This document shows, one piece after another, positions 34,339 through 41,624 of a DNA stretch of 64,000 nucleotides (position 1 is the first letter of the stretch; each line of letters starts with the position of its first letter). The stretch is from CAVSJO01 sp963728445 (GTDB taxonomy: Bacteria; Gemmatimonadota; Gemmatimonadetes; Longimicrobiales; RSA9), in NCBI GenBank assembly GCA_963728445.1, contig CAVSJO010000006.1:434001-498000 (forward strand), written 5' to 3'. Below the pieces are notes generated by a model. It worked only from the letters and a program-made list of their open reading frames with translations, had not been told where the DNA came from and ran no database searches. The translations under genes and the position numbers were made by a program.

Positions 34339-34381
34339 GATGGGCCGGATCGGCGATGGGCCGGATCGGCGATGGGCCGGA
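34339..34381. repeat. 16-bp tandem repeat upstream of mqnD
   Basis: GATGGGCCGGATCGGC is present in two perfect copies (34339 and 34355) and a third partial copy from 34371, in the spacer between the esterase stop and the mqnD start. No function is apparent. Confidence 0.8.
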
Positions 34382-34433
34382 CGGCCCGGTGCGCGGATCC
34401 CGGCAGCCGCTACGTCAGAACGGCGCCGAGCCC

Positions 34434-35357
34434 TCAGCCCGACCGCCGCGGGCTCAGCAGCCGGCGCACGCCCCGTGTCAGGACCGTGGAGACCACCGAG
34501 GTGTGCGACTCGCCCGGGAACACTTCGAAGGATGCCTCGACTCCCGGCCAGCGCGGTCCCCCGAGGAGCTCGGCCATGCGCCGGGCGTTCGAGACGAGCC
34601 GGAACTCGTCCACGCCCGAGATCCCGGCACCCTCCTCCAGCGCACCGGCGCCGAAGAAGGCGCGCGCCGTCGGCCCGTTGCGGGCTTCGTCGCAGCTGGA
34701 TTCCGACGTCTGCGACGTCGCCCCACGCTCCTCCTCGACGCGGAACAGCAGTCCACCGTCCCACCAGAGCGCCGGACTGGCGACGACGTAGCCGTCGAAC
34801 GCGCGCGGCCGCTCCAGCAGGGTCCACGCCGCGAAAAGCCCGCCCATGGACGAGCCGAACAGCGTGTGGCTCGCCGAGGCCCGGGGGTAGCGCGTGGTGA
34901 TGAACGGGCGCAGCTCGCCAGTCAGGAACTCCAGGAACTGCGCCGCCCGGCCGAACCGCCGCCCCTCCGGGAGCAGCGGCTCGCGGTCGGGCATCATGCG
35001 ACGACCCATCGCCTCGAACCCGGCGTCGGCGCTGGGCGTGAAGTCCCGGTTCCGCGTCTCGCCCTGCACCGTCGGATCGTTCGTGCCGTAGCCGACCCCG
35101 ACGACCAGGATCGGCGGCAGCTCGCCGAACAGGGAGTGCATGAGACGGGTCGTCTCCGTGGCCATGCCGAAGAAGAGGTCCCCGTCCAGGACGACCAGCA
35201 CGTGCCACGGCGCGTCCGGCGGGGTGCGCCAGCCGGCGATGGGCAGTGCCACGCGGACCTCGTAGTCCGCGTCCGCGGCCGACGAATGCACGGAGAAGCA
35301 CTCCGTCTCCCGCAGCGCGACCGCGCCCTCGCCCTCGAACTTCACGCCCTCGCTCAT
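34434..35357 (-). CDS. Putative esterase (Fes/IroE, esterase D family, alpha/beta hydrolase)
   Basis: A 307-residue cytoplasmic hydrolase of the PF00756 type. The nucleophile elbow is G-S-S-M-G-G in SHTLFGSSMGGLFAAW, followed by FDGYVVASPALWWDGGLLF, and the late His in FEVFPGESHTSVVST. The N-terminal half has ADADYEVRVALPIAGW and WHVLVVLDGDLFFGMATE, typical of enterochelin-esterase-like proteins. The start is ATG 35357. Such enzymes cleave siderophore or carbohydrate esters, but no siderophore genes are near. A Ser/Cys-rich stretch (SQTSESSCDEARN) is an unusual insertion. Confidence 0.85.
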   Translation of the reverse strand: MSEGVKFEGEGAVALRETECFSVHSSAADADYEVRVALPIAGWRTPPDAPWHVLVVLDGDLFFGMATETTRLMHSLFGELPPILVVGVGYGTNDPTVQGETRNRDFTPSADAGFEAMGRRMMPDREPLLPEGRRFGRAAQFLEFLTGELRPFITTRYPRASASHTLFGSSMGGLFAAWTLLERPRAFDGYVVASPALWWDGGLLFRVEEERGATSQTSESSCDEARNGPTARAFFGAGALEEGAGISGVDEFRLVSNARRMAELLGGPRWPGVEASFEVFPGESHTSVVSTVLTRGVRRLLSPRRSG

Positions 35358-35538
35358 GCCGTGCTCCCTCGCTCTCGGTTTTGGCCGTCGGCGGACCCGA
35401 CGCCCGTGACGGCCCCCACGGTAACGCATCACGCAGCGTGAGGCGCAAGGGCCGCGGCGCGGCGGGTGGACGCGGGGGCGCCGGCCGCCGACATTGCCGC
35501 AGCGCGCGAGCCTGCATCGAGGAGACATCGGACCTGGA

Positions 35539-36558
35539 ATGGACCCGCGGATGACCACGAGATCACGCGCCCTGCACCCCGTCCTCGCGGTGAAGGCGAC
35601 GCTGCTCTTCGCCATCGCCGGCTGCGGGGCGACGTCGCCTCCTCCGACGCCGTCGCCCCAGAACCCGTCCCCCATGGTCGAGCATACCCGGGAGCACGGG
35701 CGTCAGCCGGACGCGCCGCCGGCAGGTAGGCGGGACAGCGTGGCCGGGGTGTTGCCGCGACCGTTCGCGGTGTTCGTTCCTGAGGCTGAGGCTGAGGCTG
35801 AGGCTGAGGCTGAGGGGACGGCGGGGACGGCGGGGACGGCGGGGGCGGCGGGGCTGCTGGTGCACTTCCATGGCGCGCCGTACGTGGCGGAGACGGCGGT
35901 GGCGGACTCGGCGCCGGGGTTCGTCGCGGCCGTGGTGAACCTCGGGGCGGGCTCGGGTGCGTACGGGCGGCCGTTTGCCGAGCCGGGCACGTTCGCGACG
36001 TTCGTGGACTCGGCGGCAGCCGCGGCGTCGCGCCTCACGGGTCGCACGGTGACGTTCGACCGGGTGATCCTGAGCGGGTTCAGCGCGGGGTACGGTGCCG
36101 TGCGGGAGATCCTGCGGGACTCCACGGGCTTCCGGCGCGTGGACGGCGTGCTGCTCCTGGACGGGATCCACGCCGGCTACGTGCCGCCCGGGCGCACGCT
36201 GTACGAGGGCGGCGCCGTGGACAGCATGGACCTGGACGTCTTCCTGCGCTTCGCCCGGGCCGCGGTCGAGGGCCGCAAGGCGATGGTGATCACCCACTCC
36301 GAGATCTTCCCGGGCACGTTCGCCAGCACGACGGAGACGACCGACTGGCTCCTCGACCGGCTGGGGCTACGGCGGACGCCGCTGCTGGCCTGGGGACCGC
36401 ACGGGATGCAGCAGCTCTCGCGCGCGGCGGCGGGTCGCCTGCGCGTCCTCGGCTTCGCCGGCAACACGGCACCTGACCATGTGGACCACCTGCACGGGAT
36501 GCCGGCGTTCCTGGCCACGCTGCTGCGGGACACGGTAGCTTCCGGGAGCGGCGGGTGA
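35539..36558 (+). CDS. Lipoprotein alpha/beta hydrolase-like protein with repeat expansion
   Basis: A 339-residue predicted lipoprotein. The start at ATG 35539 gives a signal ending in the lipobox AIAG-C29. A second ATG at 35551 is possible. Residues 82-105 are a pure repeat expansion, (EA)5-E then GTA units, encoded by GAGGCT and GCGGGGACG repeats. The hydrolase part starts with LLVHFHGAPYVAE. It has the nucleophile motif G-F-S-A-G in RVILSGFSAGYGAVREIL, VDGVLLLDGIHAGY after it, and a late His in DHVDHLHGMPAF. It resembles a feruloyl-esterase/hydrolase fold. Substrate unknown. The repeat lies before the catalytic domain and may vary in length between strains. Confidence 0.75.
   Translation: MDPRMTTRSRALHPVLAVKATLLFAIAGCGATSPPPTPSPQNPSPMVEHTREHGRQPDAPPAGRRDSVAGVLPRPFAVFVPEAEAEAEAEAEGTAGTAGTAGAAGLLVHFHGAPYVAETAVADSAPGFVAAVVNLGAGSGAYGRPFAEPGTFATFVDSAAAAASRLTGRTVTFDRVILSGFSAGYGAVREILRDSTGFRRVDGVLLLDGIHAGYVPPGRTLYEGGAVDSMDLDVFLRFARAAVEGRKAMVITHSEIFPGTFASTTETTDWLLDRLGLRRTPLLAWGPHGMQQLSRAAAGRLRVLGFAGNTAPDHVDHLHGMPAFLATLLRDTVASGSGG
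35782..35853 (+). repeat. In-frame GAGGCT and GCGGGGACG coding repeats
   Basis: Five GAGGCT units (Glu-Ala) are followed by about three GCGGGGACG-type 9-bp units (Gly-Thr-Ala). Both are multiples of three, so slippage would change linker length and leave the reading frame intact. Confidence 0.9.
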
Positions 36559-36585
36559 GTGACGCTCGATCCGGGAAGAGAGGAA

Positions 36586-37128
36586 ATGGAGAACCTGCGT
36601 GGCCAGCTGCTCCTCTCGGGAGGCAGCCTCTACGACCCGAACTTCCGCCAGACGGTGGTGCTGGTGGCGGAGCACGGACCCGAGGGCGCCCTCGGCGTCG
36701 TGCTGAACCGGCCGCTCGGCGTGAGCGTTGCCGAGTCCGTCCCGCCGCTCGCCCCCGTGGCGGGCGAGGGCGCCGTCCTCTTCGAGGGTGGCCCGGTCCA
36801 GCGCGAGCAGCCGCTCCTCCTGGCCGAGCTGGCCCTCCCGACTCTCGCGGACGTCCTGATCTTCGGCTCCGTGGGTTTTCTGACGGGTGAGGTCACGGCG
36901 GCGGTTCGGCCGGGCATCCTGCGGGCCCGCGTCTTCGCCGGCTATGCCGGCTGGGGTGCCGGCCAGCTCGAGGCCGAGATGGAGCAGGACTCGTGGATCC
37001 TCGAGCCCGCCACGGAAGAGGACGTCTTCACCGCCGAGCCCGAGTCCCTCTGGCGCCGGGTCCTCGAGCGGAAGGGTCCACCCTTCGCGCGGCTCGCCCG
37101 CATCCCGTTCGATCCGACGCTGAACTAG
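36586..37128 (+). CDS. AlgH-like protein (UPF0301)
   Basis: A 180-residue cytoplasmic protein of the AlgH/YqgE family. ATG 36586 follows GAAGAGAGGA and gives the family start ENLRGQLLLSGGSLYDPNF. Then come RQTVVLVAEHGPEGALGVVLNRP, an EGGPVQREQPLLL loop, RVFAGYAGWGAGQLEAEM (the conserved G-Y-A-G-W-G-x-G-Q-L-E-E segment) and a C-terminal W-R-x-V-L. The family has been linked to alginate and global regulation in Pseudomonas, but its molecular role is unknown. It sits 13 bp before queG and is probably in the same transcript. Confidence 0.92.
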   Translation: MENLRGQLLLSGGSLYDPNFRQTVVLVAEHGPEGALGVVLNRPLGVSVAESVPPLAPVAGEGAVLFEGGPVQREQPLLLAELALPTLADVLIFGSVGFLTGEVTAAVRPGILRARVFAGYAGWGAGQLEAEMEQDSWILEPATEEDVFTAEPESLWRRVLERKGPPFARLARIPFDPTLN

Positions 37129-37141
37129 CGTACGCGCTCGC

Positions 37142-38434
37142 ATGACGGGCCACCTCACGCACCGGATCCGCACGCATGCCCTCGAGCTCGGCTTCGAGCG
37201 CGTCGGCTTCACCGACGTGCGGCCCAGCGAGCACGCAGCCTTCTACCGCCGCTGGCTCGCCGAGGGACGCCACGGCGAGATGGGCTATCTCGCCCGGCCC
37301 GACGCCGTGGAGCGCCGGCTGCGCCCCGACGCGGCGTGGCCCGCGCTGCGCTCGGCCGTCGTCGTCGCCCATCACTACGCGCCTGCAGGCGACGCCGCCG
37401 AGTCCGGATCCGGCGCGTCCACGTGCGACGAGGCTTCGTCTGCGTCGTCGCCCGGCTCCGCCACCGCGGGTGATCCGGCCACCGGCGTGATTGCCCGTTA
37501 CGCGCGAGGGCGGGACTACCACCGCGTGATCAGGAAGAAGCTGCTCTCGCTGCTGCGTTTCGTCGAGGAGGAGGTCGGCCGCGAGCTGCCGGCGGCCCGC
37601 GCCTACGTCGACACGGGCCCGGTGCTCGAGCGCGAGCTGGCCCGGAGGGCCGGCCTCGGCTGGTTCGGCCGCAACACCATGCTCATCGACCCGCGGCGCG
37701 GCTCCTACTTCTTTCTGGGCTCGCTGCTCCTCGAGCTCGTGCTGGACACGGACCCGCCCTTCGAGGCCGACCGCTGCGGGACGTGCAGCGCGTGCATTGA
37801 CGCGTGCCCCACGGGGGCGCTGCTCGGGCGGGACGAGGACGGGGCGCCGGTGATCGACGCCACCCGCTGCATCTCCTACCTGACCATCGAGAATCGCGGG
37901 CCCATCCCGGAGGAGCTGCGCCCGCTGATCGGGAACCGGGTGTTCGGGTGCGACATCTGTCAGGAGGTGTGCCCATTTCCGCGTAAATTTTCAAAGCCCT
38001 CCTCGGAGCCGGCATACTCGGCCCGATCGCCGGGAGAACCGCCTGCCGGGGTCGAGGCGCTTCCCTCGGATTCCTGGCATCCGGGCACCTCCTCCCCCTC
38101 ACTGGTCGACTTGCTGGCGACGGCGCTCGACGAGTCTTCGTGGGACTCCTTCTCGCGTGGGTCCGCCATTCGCCGCGCGGGGCGGTCGGGGTTCGCGCGC
38201 AACGTCTGCGTCGCGCTGGGCAACTGGGGATCCGAGGAGGCCGTGCCGGTGCTCCGGTCGGCGCTCGCAGACCCCGACCCGTTGGTCCGGGGACACGCCG
38301 GCTGGGCGCTCGGCCGTGTCGATTCGCCGGTCGCCGCCGACGTGCTGTCGGCGGCACTCGAGGTGGAAGCGGACGACTGGGTCCGCGAGGAACTCGAATC
38401 CGCACTCGCGACCCGGCTCCCCAGAGCGAAATAG
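37142..38434 (+). CDS. queG: Epoxyqueuosine reductase QueG with C-terminal HEAT repeats
   Basis: Catalyses the last step of queuosine synthesis, reducing epoxyqueuosine in tRNA with cobalamin and two [4Fe-4S] clusters. The 430-residue protein has the catalytic-region motif AYVDTGPVLERELARRAGLGW (D157), FGRNTMLIDP, cluster cysteines C212, C215, C218, C222 (CGTCSACIDACP), and C243, C270, C273, C277 (GCDICQEVCPFP). The C-terminal part from about residue 330 forms HEAT-like repeats (RNVCVALGNWGSEEAVPVLR), as in B. subtilis QueG. A low-complexity insertion at residues 83-114 (SGSGASTCDEASSASS) is unusual. It follows algH by 13 bp. Confidence 0.95.
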   Translation: MTGHLTHRIRTHALELGFERVGFTDVRPSEHAAFYRRWLAEGRHGEMGYLARPDAVERRLRPDAAWPALRSAVVVAHHYAPAGDAAESGSGASTCDEASSASSPGSATAGDPATGVIARYARGRDYHRVIRKKLLSLLRFVEEEVGRELPAARAYVDTGPVLERELARRAGLGWFGRNTMLIDPRRGSYFFLGSLLLELVLDTDPPFEADRCGTCSACIDACPTGALLGRDEDGAPVIDATRCISYLTIENRGPIPEELRPLIGNRVFGCDICQEVCPFPRKFSKPSSEPAYSARSPGEPPAGVEALPSDSWHPGTSSPSLVDLLATALDESSWDSFSRGSAIRRAGRSGFARNVCVALGNWGSEEAVPVLRSALADPDPLVRGHAGWALGRVDSPVAADVLSAALEVEADDWVREELESALATRLPRAK

Positions 38435-38439
38435 CGGGA

Positions 38440-38670
38440 AGCGTTCGGGTCCGTTCGCAGGTCCACGACCGCCGTCTTCTCAGTCGCCTTCGCCTTCCCC
38501 GGGATCGGCTCGACGATGATCTGGACGTCCACGACCCACCATTCGAGCAGGAGCCTCCGTTCGTCCAACCCGACCTTGTCCCAGGTCTGCCTCAAGAAGC
38601 CGTGGGCCATGGAGGAATCGATCCTAAAGTGATTGGGATTCGTCCACAGTACACGGCGGACACAAGCCAA
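38440..38670 (-). pseudogene. Probable C-terminal remnant of a serine recombinase
   Basis: On the minus strand the stretch FLRQTWDKVGLDERRLLLEW, then a WVVDV-I-VEPIPG segment and KTAVVDLRTDPN, resembles the C-terminal end of large serine recombinases, where D-E-R-R-x-L-L-E-W precedes a short beta region. No catalytic domain, start or zinc ribbon is present upstream. On the other side the frame runs antisense into queG, so only about 70 codons are meaningful. It looks like the last piece of a lost mobile element. Identification is from memory of family pattern, and a search is needed to confirm. Confidence 0.4.
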
Positions 38671-38748
38671 AGGGGTCGGTATAGGAGGGGATCTGATAGC
38701 CGCCTGCGATAGAATCGTCCGGTAGCCCTTCGGGTGCTGCCGTCAGCC

Positions 38749-38777
38749 TTGACCGTGCCAGCGTTTCCGGGTATCAT
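38749..38777 (+). promoter_or_regulatory. Promoter of the toxin-antitoxin operon
   Basis: TTGACC and TATCAT are separated by exactly 17 bp, a near-consensus housekeeping promoter, 39 bp before the antitoxin start at 38816. Confidence 0.65.
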
Positions 38778-38789
38778 GGAATAGCATGA
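38774..38789. promoter_or_regulatory. Candidate operator of the toxin-antitoxin operon
   Basis: TCATG-N6-CATGA, a perfect 5-bp inverted repeat, overlaps the -10 element and start-site region. Phd/YefM antitoxins bind such short palindromes to repress their own operon. Confidence 0.45.
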
Positions 38790-38815
38790 GGATTTCACGA
38801 ACCCGGAGGGCGACC

Positions 38816-39112
38816 ATGTTCAAGACCGAGGACATCTGCTCCATGAGCGACTTCGTCCGAAACGCTCGCTCTCACGTGGACAGGCTCCGAGCTACGCGTC
38901 GCCCGGAAGTCCTGACCCATAACGGCGCCGCCGAAGTCGTCGTGCAGAACGCGGAAGCCTACCAGGAGTTGCTTGACCGCCTCGACGAACTCGAGACGTT
39001 GGCGGCCCTGAATGAAGCGGCAGCGGAGATCGACCGCGGCGAGGGGTCTCCGATCGGTGAGGCCGAGGCCCGGCTGCGTGAGAAGCTGAACGTCCAACAG
39101 CGGGTGCGGTAG
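38816..39112 (+). CDS. Phd/YefM-family antitoxin
   Basis: A 98-residue antitoxin. ATG 38816 has GGAGGGCG just upstream; an ATG-initiated extension to 38786 overlaps the operator and is unlikely. The N-terminal DNA-binding part reads DICSMSDFVRNARSHVDRLR, then RPEVLTHNGAAEVVVQNAEAYQELLDRLD, the hallmark of the Phd/YefM fold. The acidic, Ala-rich C-terminal region (AALNEAAAEIDRGEGSPIGE) should wrap and neutralise the toxin. The toxin gene follows after 3 bp. Confidence 0.92.
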   Translation: MFKTEDICSMSDFVRNARSHVDRLRATRRPEVLTHNGAAEVVVQNAEAYQELLDRLDELETLAALNEAAAEIDRGEGSPIGEAEARLREKLNVQQRVR

Positions 39113-39115
39113 AGG

Positions 39116-39472
39116 GTGTTCGCCATCGGTATAGCTCCATCTGCAGAGCGAGACATTGAGCGAATCCACCAGGAACTCCACGCGCGAGCGCGGGCAGGCA
39201 AGGTGAGCGGCGTGTTCCCGGACCAGTGGTTCGAGGACGTCATGGAGGGCATCCATCGCCTGGATCAGTTCGCGGACCGTCATCCGTATGCGCCGGAGCG
39301 TGCCGCCTGGGGTCGAGACGTCCGGAACGTCCTGCTCTCGAACGGATACCGGATCCTCTACCAGGTGCGCGAAGACACCGCGTGGGTTCTCCGCGTCAGG
39401 CACCAGCGTCAAAAGCAACTCAAGGCGGCCGGACCGGGGAGTGCCTTCCGGCCCGAACTCGTGGTTCGCTGA
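39116..39472 (+). CDS. RelE/ParE-family toxin
   Basis: A 118-residue toxin starting at GTG 39116, with GTAGAGGG upstream. The fold pattern AIGIAPSAERDIERIHQELH, a helical hairpin, DVRNVLLSNGYRILYQVRED and WVLRVRHQRQKQL matches RelE/ParE proteins. The conserved RILYQV strand and the basic final strand carry the residues used for ribosome or gyrase contact. Whether it cuts mRNA (RelE) or poisons gyrase (ParE) cannot be told. The Arg/His-rich C-terminus favours RelE-like. A C-terminal extension (AAGPGSAFRPELVVR) is longer than usual. Confidence 0.9.
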   Translation: MFAIGIAPSAERDIERIHQELHARARAGKVSGVFPDQWFEDVMEGIHRLDQFADRHPYAPERAAWGRDVRNVLLSNGYRILYQVREDTAWVLRVRHQRQKQLKAAGPGSAFRPELVVR

Positions 39473-40303
39473 CCTCGCCCTACGCCTCGCGCGCCTGCTG
39501 GCGACTGCCAATCTCACCCGTGTGCACTGCGGCGGCCGCCCCTGCCACCGCTCGAGGCGATCGAACGTCACCTTCCCCGCCGCGCAGCGAAGAAGGGGGC
39601 CATGCCCTGGGTGTGATTGACAAAGAGGTTGTTCACTGAGGCTCCGTAGAACCAAGCTGAGGTTGCGAGTCCAATCAACCCAGCTAGTTGACGAGATGGT
39701 TGTATCCGCACGAGGCGTGGGTGCCGTTCGTCTCCCAGTCGATTGCCGCCGCACTTCAGCTACCTGCCTAGCCATCTCGTTGGCAGTAACCCCCTAGGCA
39801 ATTAATGCCCATGCGCGGCAGCAAGAAGTCTCCTATCGTCATCTTCAACACTCACCATTCTCGAGGGATAGCCAGACGCTCCTGCGAAGAATCAGAAACA
39901 TAACGGCAGTCCTTCTTGTGCTGGTGGGCGGAGTGGGCGCGTGTGTTCAAGGCCCCAGTGAGCCGACCTTCGCGACGGACTGTATCCTAATCAATGGAAT
40001 CCTCCACTGCACCGACTAGTGAGTTGATGCGGATGACGCGCGAGGACTGGGACGCGCGGACGCGCGGAAGCGCGGGTCGGCGATCCGACGTGCCGGCGAG
40101 AACCTCGATACGCTCGGTATAGAGCCATGGACCGATCCCCGACGCAGCCGGCCTCCAGCCATCCCCGGCCGAAGCGAACATGACGCGGGCGGGGCCGGGA
40201 ACCGATTCGCCACAGCGTCGGATTACCAGCGCGAAACGCCATCACACCCGCGAGCCTCGGCGTCTCGCCGGCTCACCCCCCTCGACATCCGGAGACGAAC
40301 ATC
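39473..40303. other. 830-bp low-GC region with few coding signals
   Basis: This stretch between the toxin and the cytochrome gene is noticeably richer in A and T than the rest, especially 39610-39990. Apart from a possible small lipoprotein frame at 39882-40019 I see no protein-like frame. A hairpin GGTTG-CGAGTCCAAT-CAACC is present in 39660-39690. It resembles a remnant of foreign DNA next to the toxin-antitoxin pair. Confidence 0.55.
39882..40019 (+). CDS. Possible tiny lipoprotein (45 residues, non-ATG start)
   Basis: The frame ending at TAG 40017 encodes a short signal-like stretch: LRRIRN, then ITAVLLVLVGGVGA, then Cys at 21, which fits a lipobox (V-G-A-C). A 24-residue mature tail ends in DCILINGILHCTD with two more cysteines. 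There is no ATG, GTG or TTG start in frame. CTG at 39882 is the only plausible one, with GAGGG some 14 bp upstream. The frame stays open further upstream for about 28 codons without protein-like character. It may be a real small exported protein or the 3' end of a lost gene. Confidence 0.35.
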   Translation: MRRIRNITAVLLVLVGGVGACVQGPSEPTFATDCILINGILHCTD

Positions 40304-41089
40304 GTGAGCAAAGCGGGCTTCATCCCGGCCATGGTGCTCCTCGCATGGGCCGGGTTCGTGCCGTCGCAGGTCGGGGCGCAAGCAAACCCGCCGGCCGATC
40401 CCGTCGCAGTCCCCGACAGCGTCACGCCCGAGCGAGTGCTCGCGGGGAGCGAGATCTTCAACAACGGCAGCTGTATCGCCTGTCATGCCGTGGCCGGCGT
40501 GGGCAGCGGGCGGTTCGCGCCGAGTCTCGCCGACGTCGAATGGCTGCATAGCGACGGAGACTACGCCGGCATCCTCCACACCATCTTCTGGGGCGTCAAG
40601 AAGGAGGAATTCAAGGCAGTCACTCCGCGGCGCTTCGAGATGAACCCGAGCGGCGGCATGCCGCTCACGCGGGAGCAACAGAAGGCGTTGGCGGCCTACG
40701 TGTGGACGATCAGCCGGCCGCAAACCAGCGCCCGCGTAGCGGCGCAGCAGGAGTTCCTGAGGCTGGCGCGAGCCGGGCAGGTCAAGGCGGCAGTAGCCCT
40801 TTTCGAGAAGGAGCGAAAAGCGAGCCCCGACGACCTCCTGCTGCCCGAGAACGGACTCAATCGCTTCGGCTACGAGATCCTGTCCCGTGACGCAGTAGAG
40901 GCGGTGGCGTTGTTCGAGCTGAACGTGCGCCTGCACCCCGACTCCTGGAACGTCTACGACAGCCTGGGCGAGGCATACGCCGCAGCCGGACAGAGGGAGA
41001 GCGCGATCCGCGCCTACCGCCACTCGCTAGAGCTCAACCCGGACAACCAGAACGCGGTCGCGAAACTGGAGCGTCTCGGCTCGAGCTGA
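40304..41089 (+). CDS. Exported cytochrome c fused to TPR repeats
   Basis: A 261-residue protein starting at GTG 40304. It has a signal peptide ending VGAQA, then a class I cytochrome c domain with haem motif C57-I-A-C60-H61 and a probable axial Met (M119 in GGMPLT, or M113). From about residue 140 to the end there are TPR-like helices, ending with the typical DSWNVYDSLGEAYAAAGQRE and AIRAYRHSLELNPDNQNA. The haem domain has the look of small cytochromes that deliver electrons to periplasmic oxidases. The fusion suggests a scaffolded electron carrier. No oxidase gene adjoins it. Confidence 0.88.
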   Translation: MSKAGFIPAMVLLAWAGFVPSQVGAQANPPADPVAVPDSVTPERVLAGSEIFNNGSCIACHAVAGVGSGRFAPSLADVEWLHSDGDYAGILHTIFWGVKKEEFKAVTPRRFEMNPSGGMPLTREQQKALAAYVWTISRPQTSARVAAQQEFLRLARAGQVKAAVALFEKERKASPDDLLLPENGLNRFGYEILSRDAVEAVALFELNVRLHPDSWNVYDSLGEAYAAAGQRESAIRAYRHSLELNPDNQNAVAKLERLGSS

Positions 41090-41225
41090 GCCGGGCGACG
41101 CTTCCTCAACCCGGGCGGCGGCTGCGGGGCGTTCGGGAATGGCGGCCCGCGAGAAAGTGGGCCGGGGGATGGCAGGAGCATCCGCCGAAGAGCGACTCCC
41201 AAGGGCGAGCCCCGGTCGCCCGTAC

Positions 41226-41594
41226 TCAGGCGTCCGGGCCGAACTCCATGTCGCCGTCCAGGGGCCGCACCTCGCACTCGACGTCCCACTCGTCCCCGTG
41301 AAGCTCGAGAAATCGCTTGATGAGCTCTATGGCTTCCGCTCGATCTTCGGCCTCGATGATCGCGTAGCCGCCGATCACCTCCTTGGTCTCCGTGAACGGC
41401 CCGTCCGTGGTGCTGACCTCGCCGTGGCGGGAGCGAACGCGGAAACCTTCGCGCGTCGGGCGGAGGCCCGCCGTACGGACGAGCTTCCCCTTCCGGCTCC
41501 ACTCCTCGATGAGCCTGCCCATGTCGGCCTGGAGCTGCTCGCTGGGCGCCTGGCCGCTGTTCTCGTCGACGCGGATCATCGAAAGGAATTTCAT
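41226..41594 (-). CDS. YCII/DGPF-domain protein (distal gene of sigma operon)
   Basis: A 122-residue YCII-like protein, dimeric ferredoxin-like fold, seen next to ECF sigma factors. The diagnostic motif is STTDGPFTETKEVIGGYAII. It starts KFLSMIRVDENSG and has LVRTAGLRPTREG. It lies 30 bp downstream of the sigma-factor gene. Function is unproven; members are thought to be enzymes or ligand sensors that modulate the neighbouring sigma factor. Confidence 0.92.
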   Translation of the reverse strand: MKFLSMIRVDENSGQAPSEQLQADMGRLIEEWSRKGKLVRTAGLRPTREGFRVRSRHGEVSTTDGPFTETKEVIGGYAIIEAEDRAEAIELIKRFLELHGDEWDVECEVRPLDGDMEFGPDA

Positions 41595-41624
41595 GGTCCC
41601 TCTCCTTGCAGGATTTTCGGGTCG

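Noticed and set aside
36559..36585. Upstream start for the AlgH-like protein
   Set aside because: The extension is not conserved in the family, and the purine-rich site fits ATG 36586.
39660..39690. T-arm-like sequence considered as a tRNA or attachment site
   Set aside because: Loop is too long, and there is no acceptor stem, anticodon arm or CCA partner.
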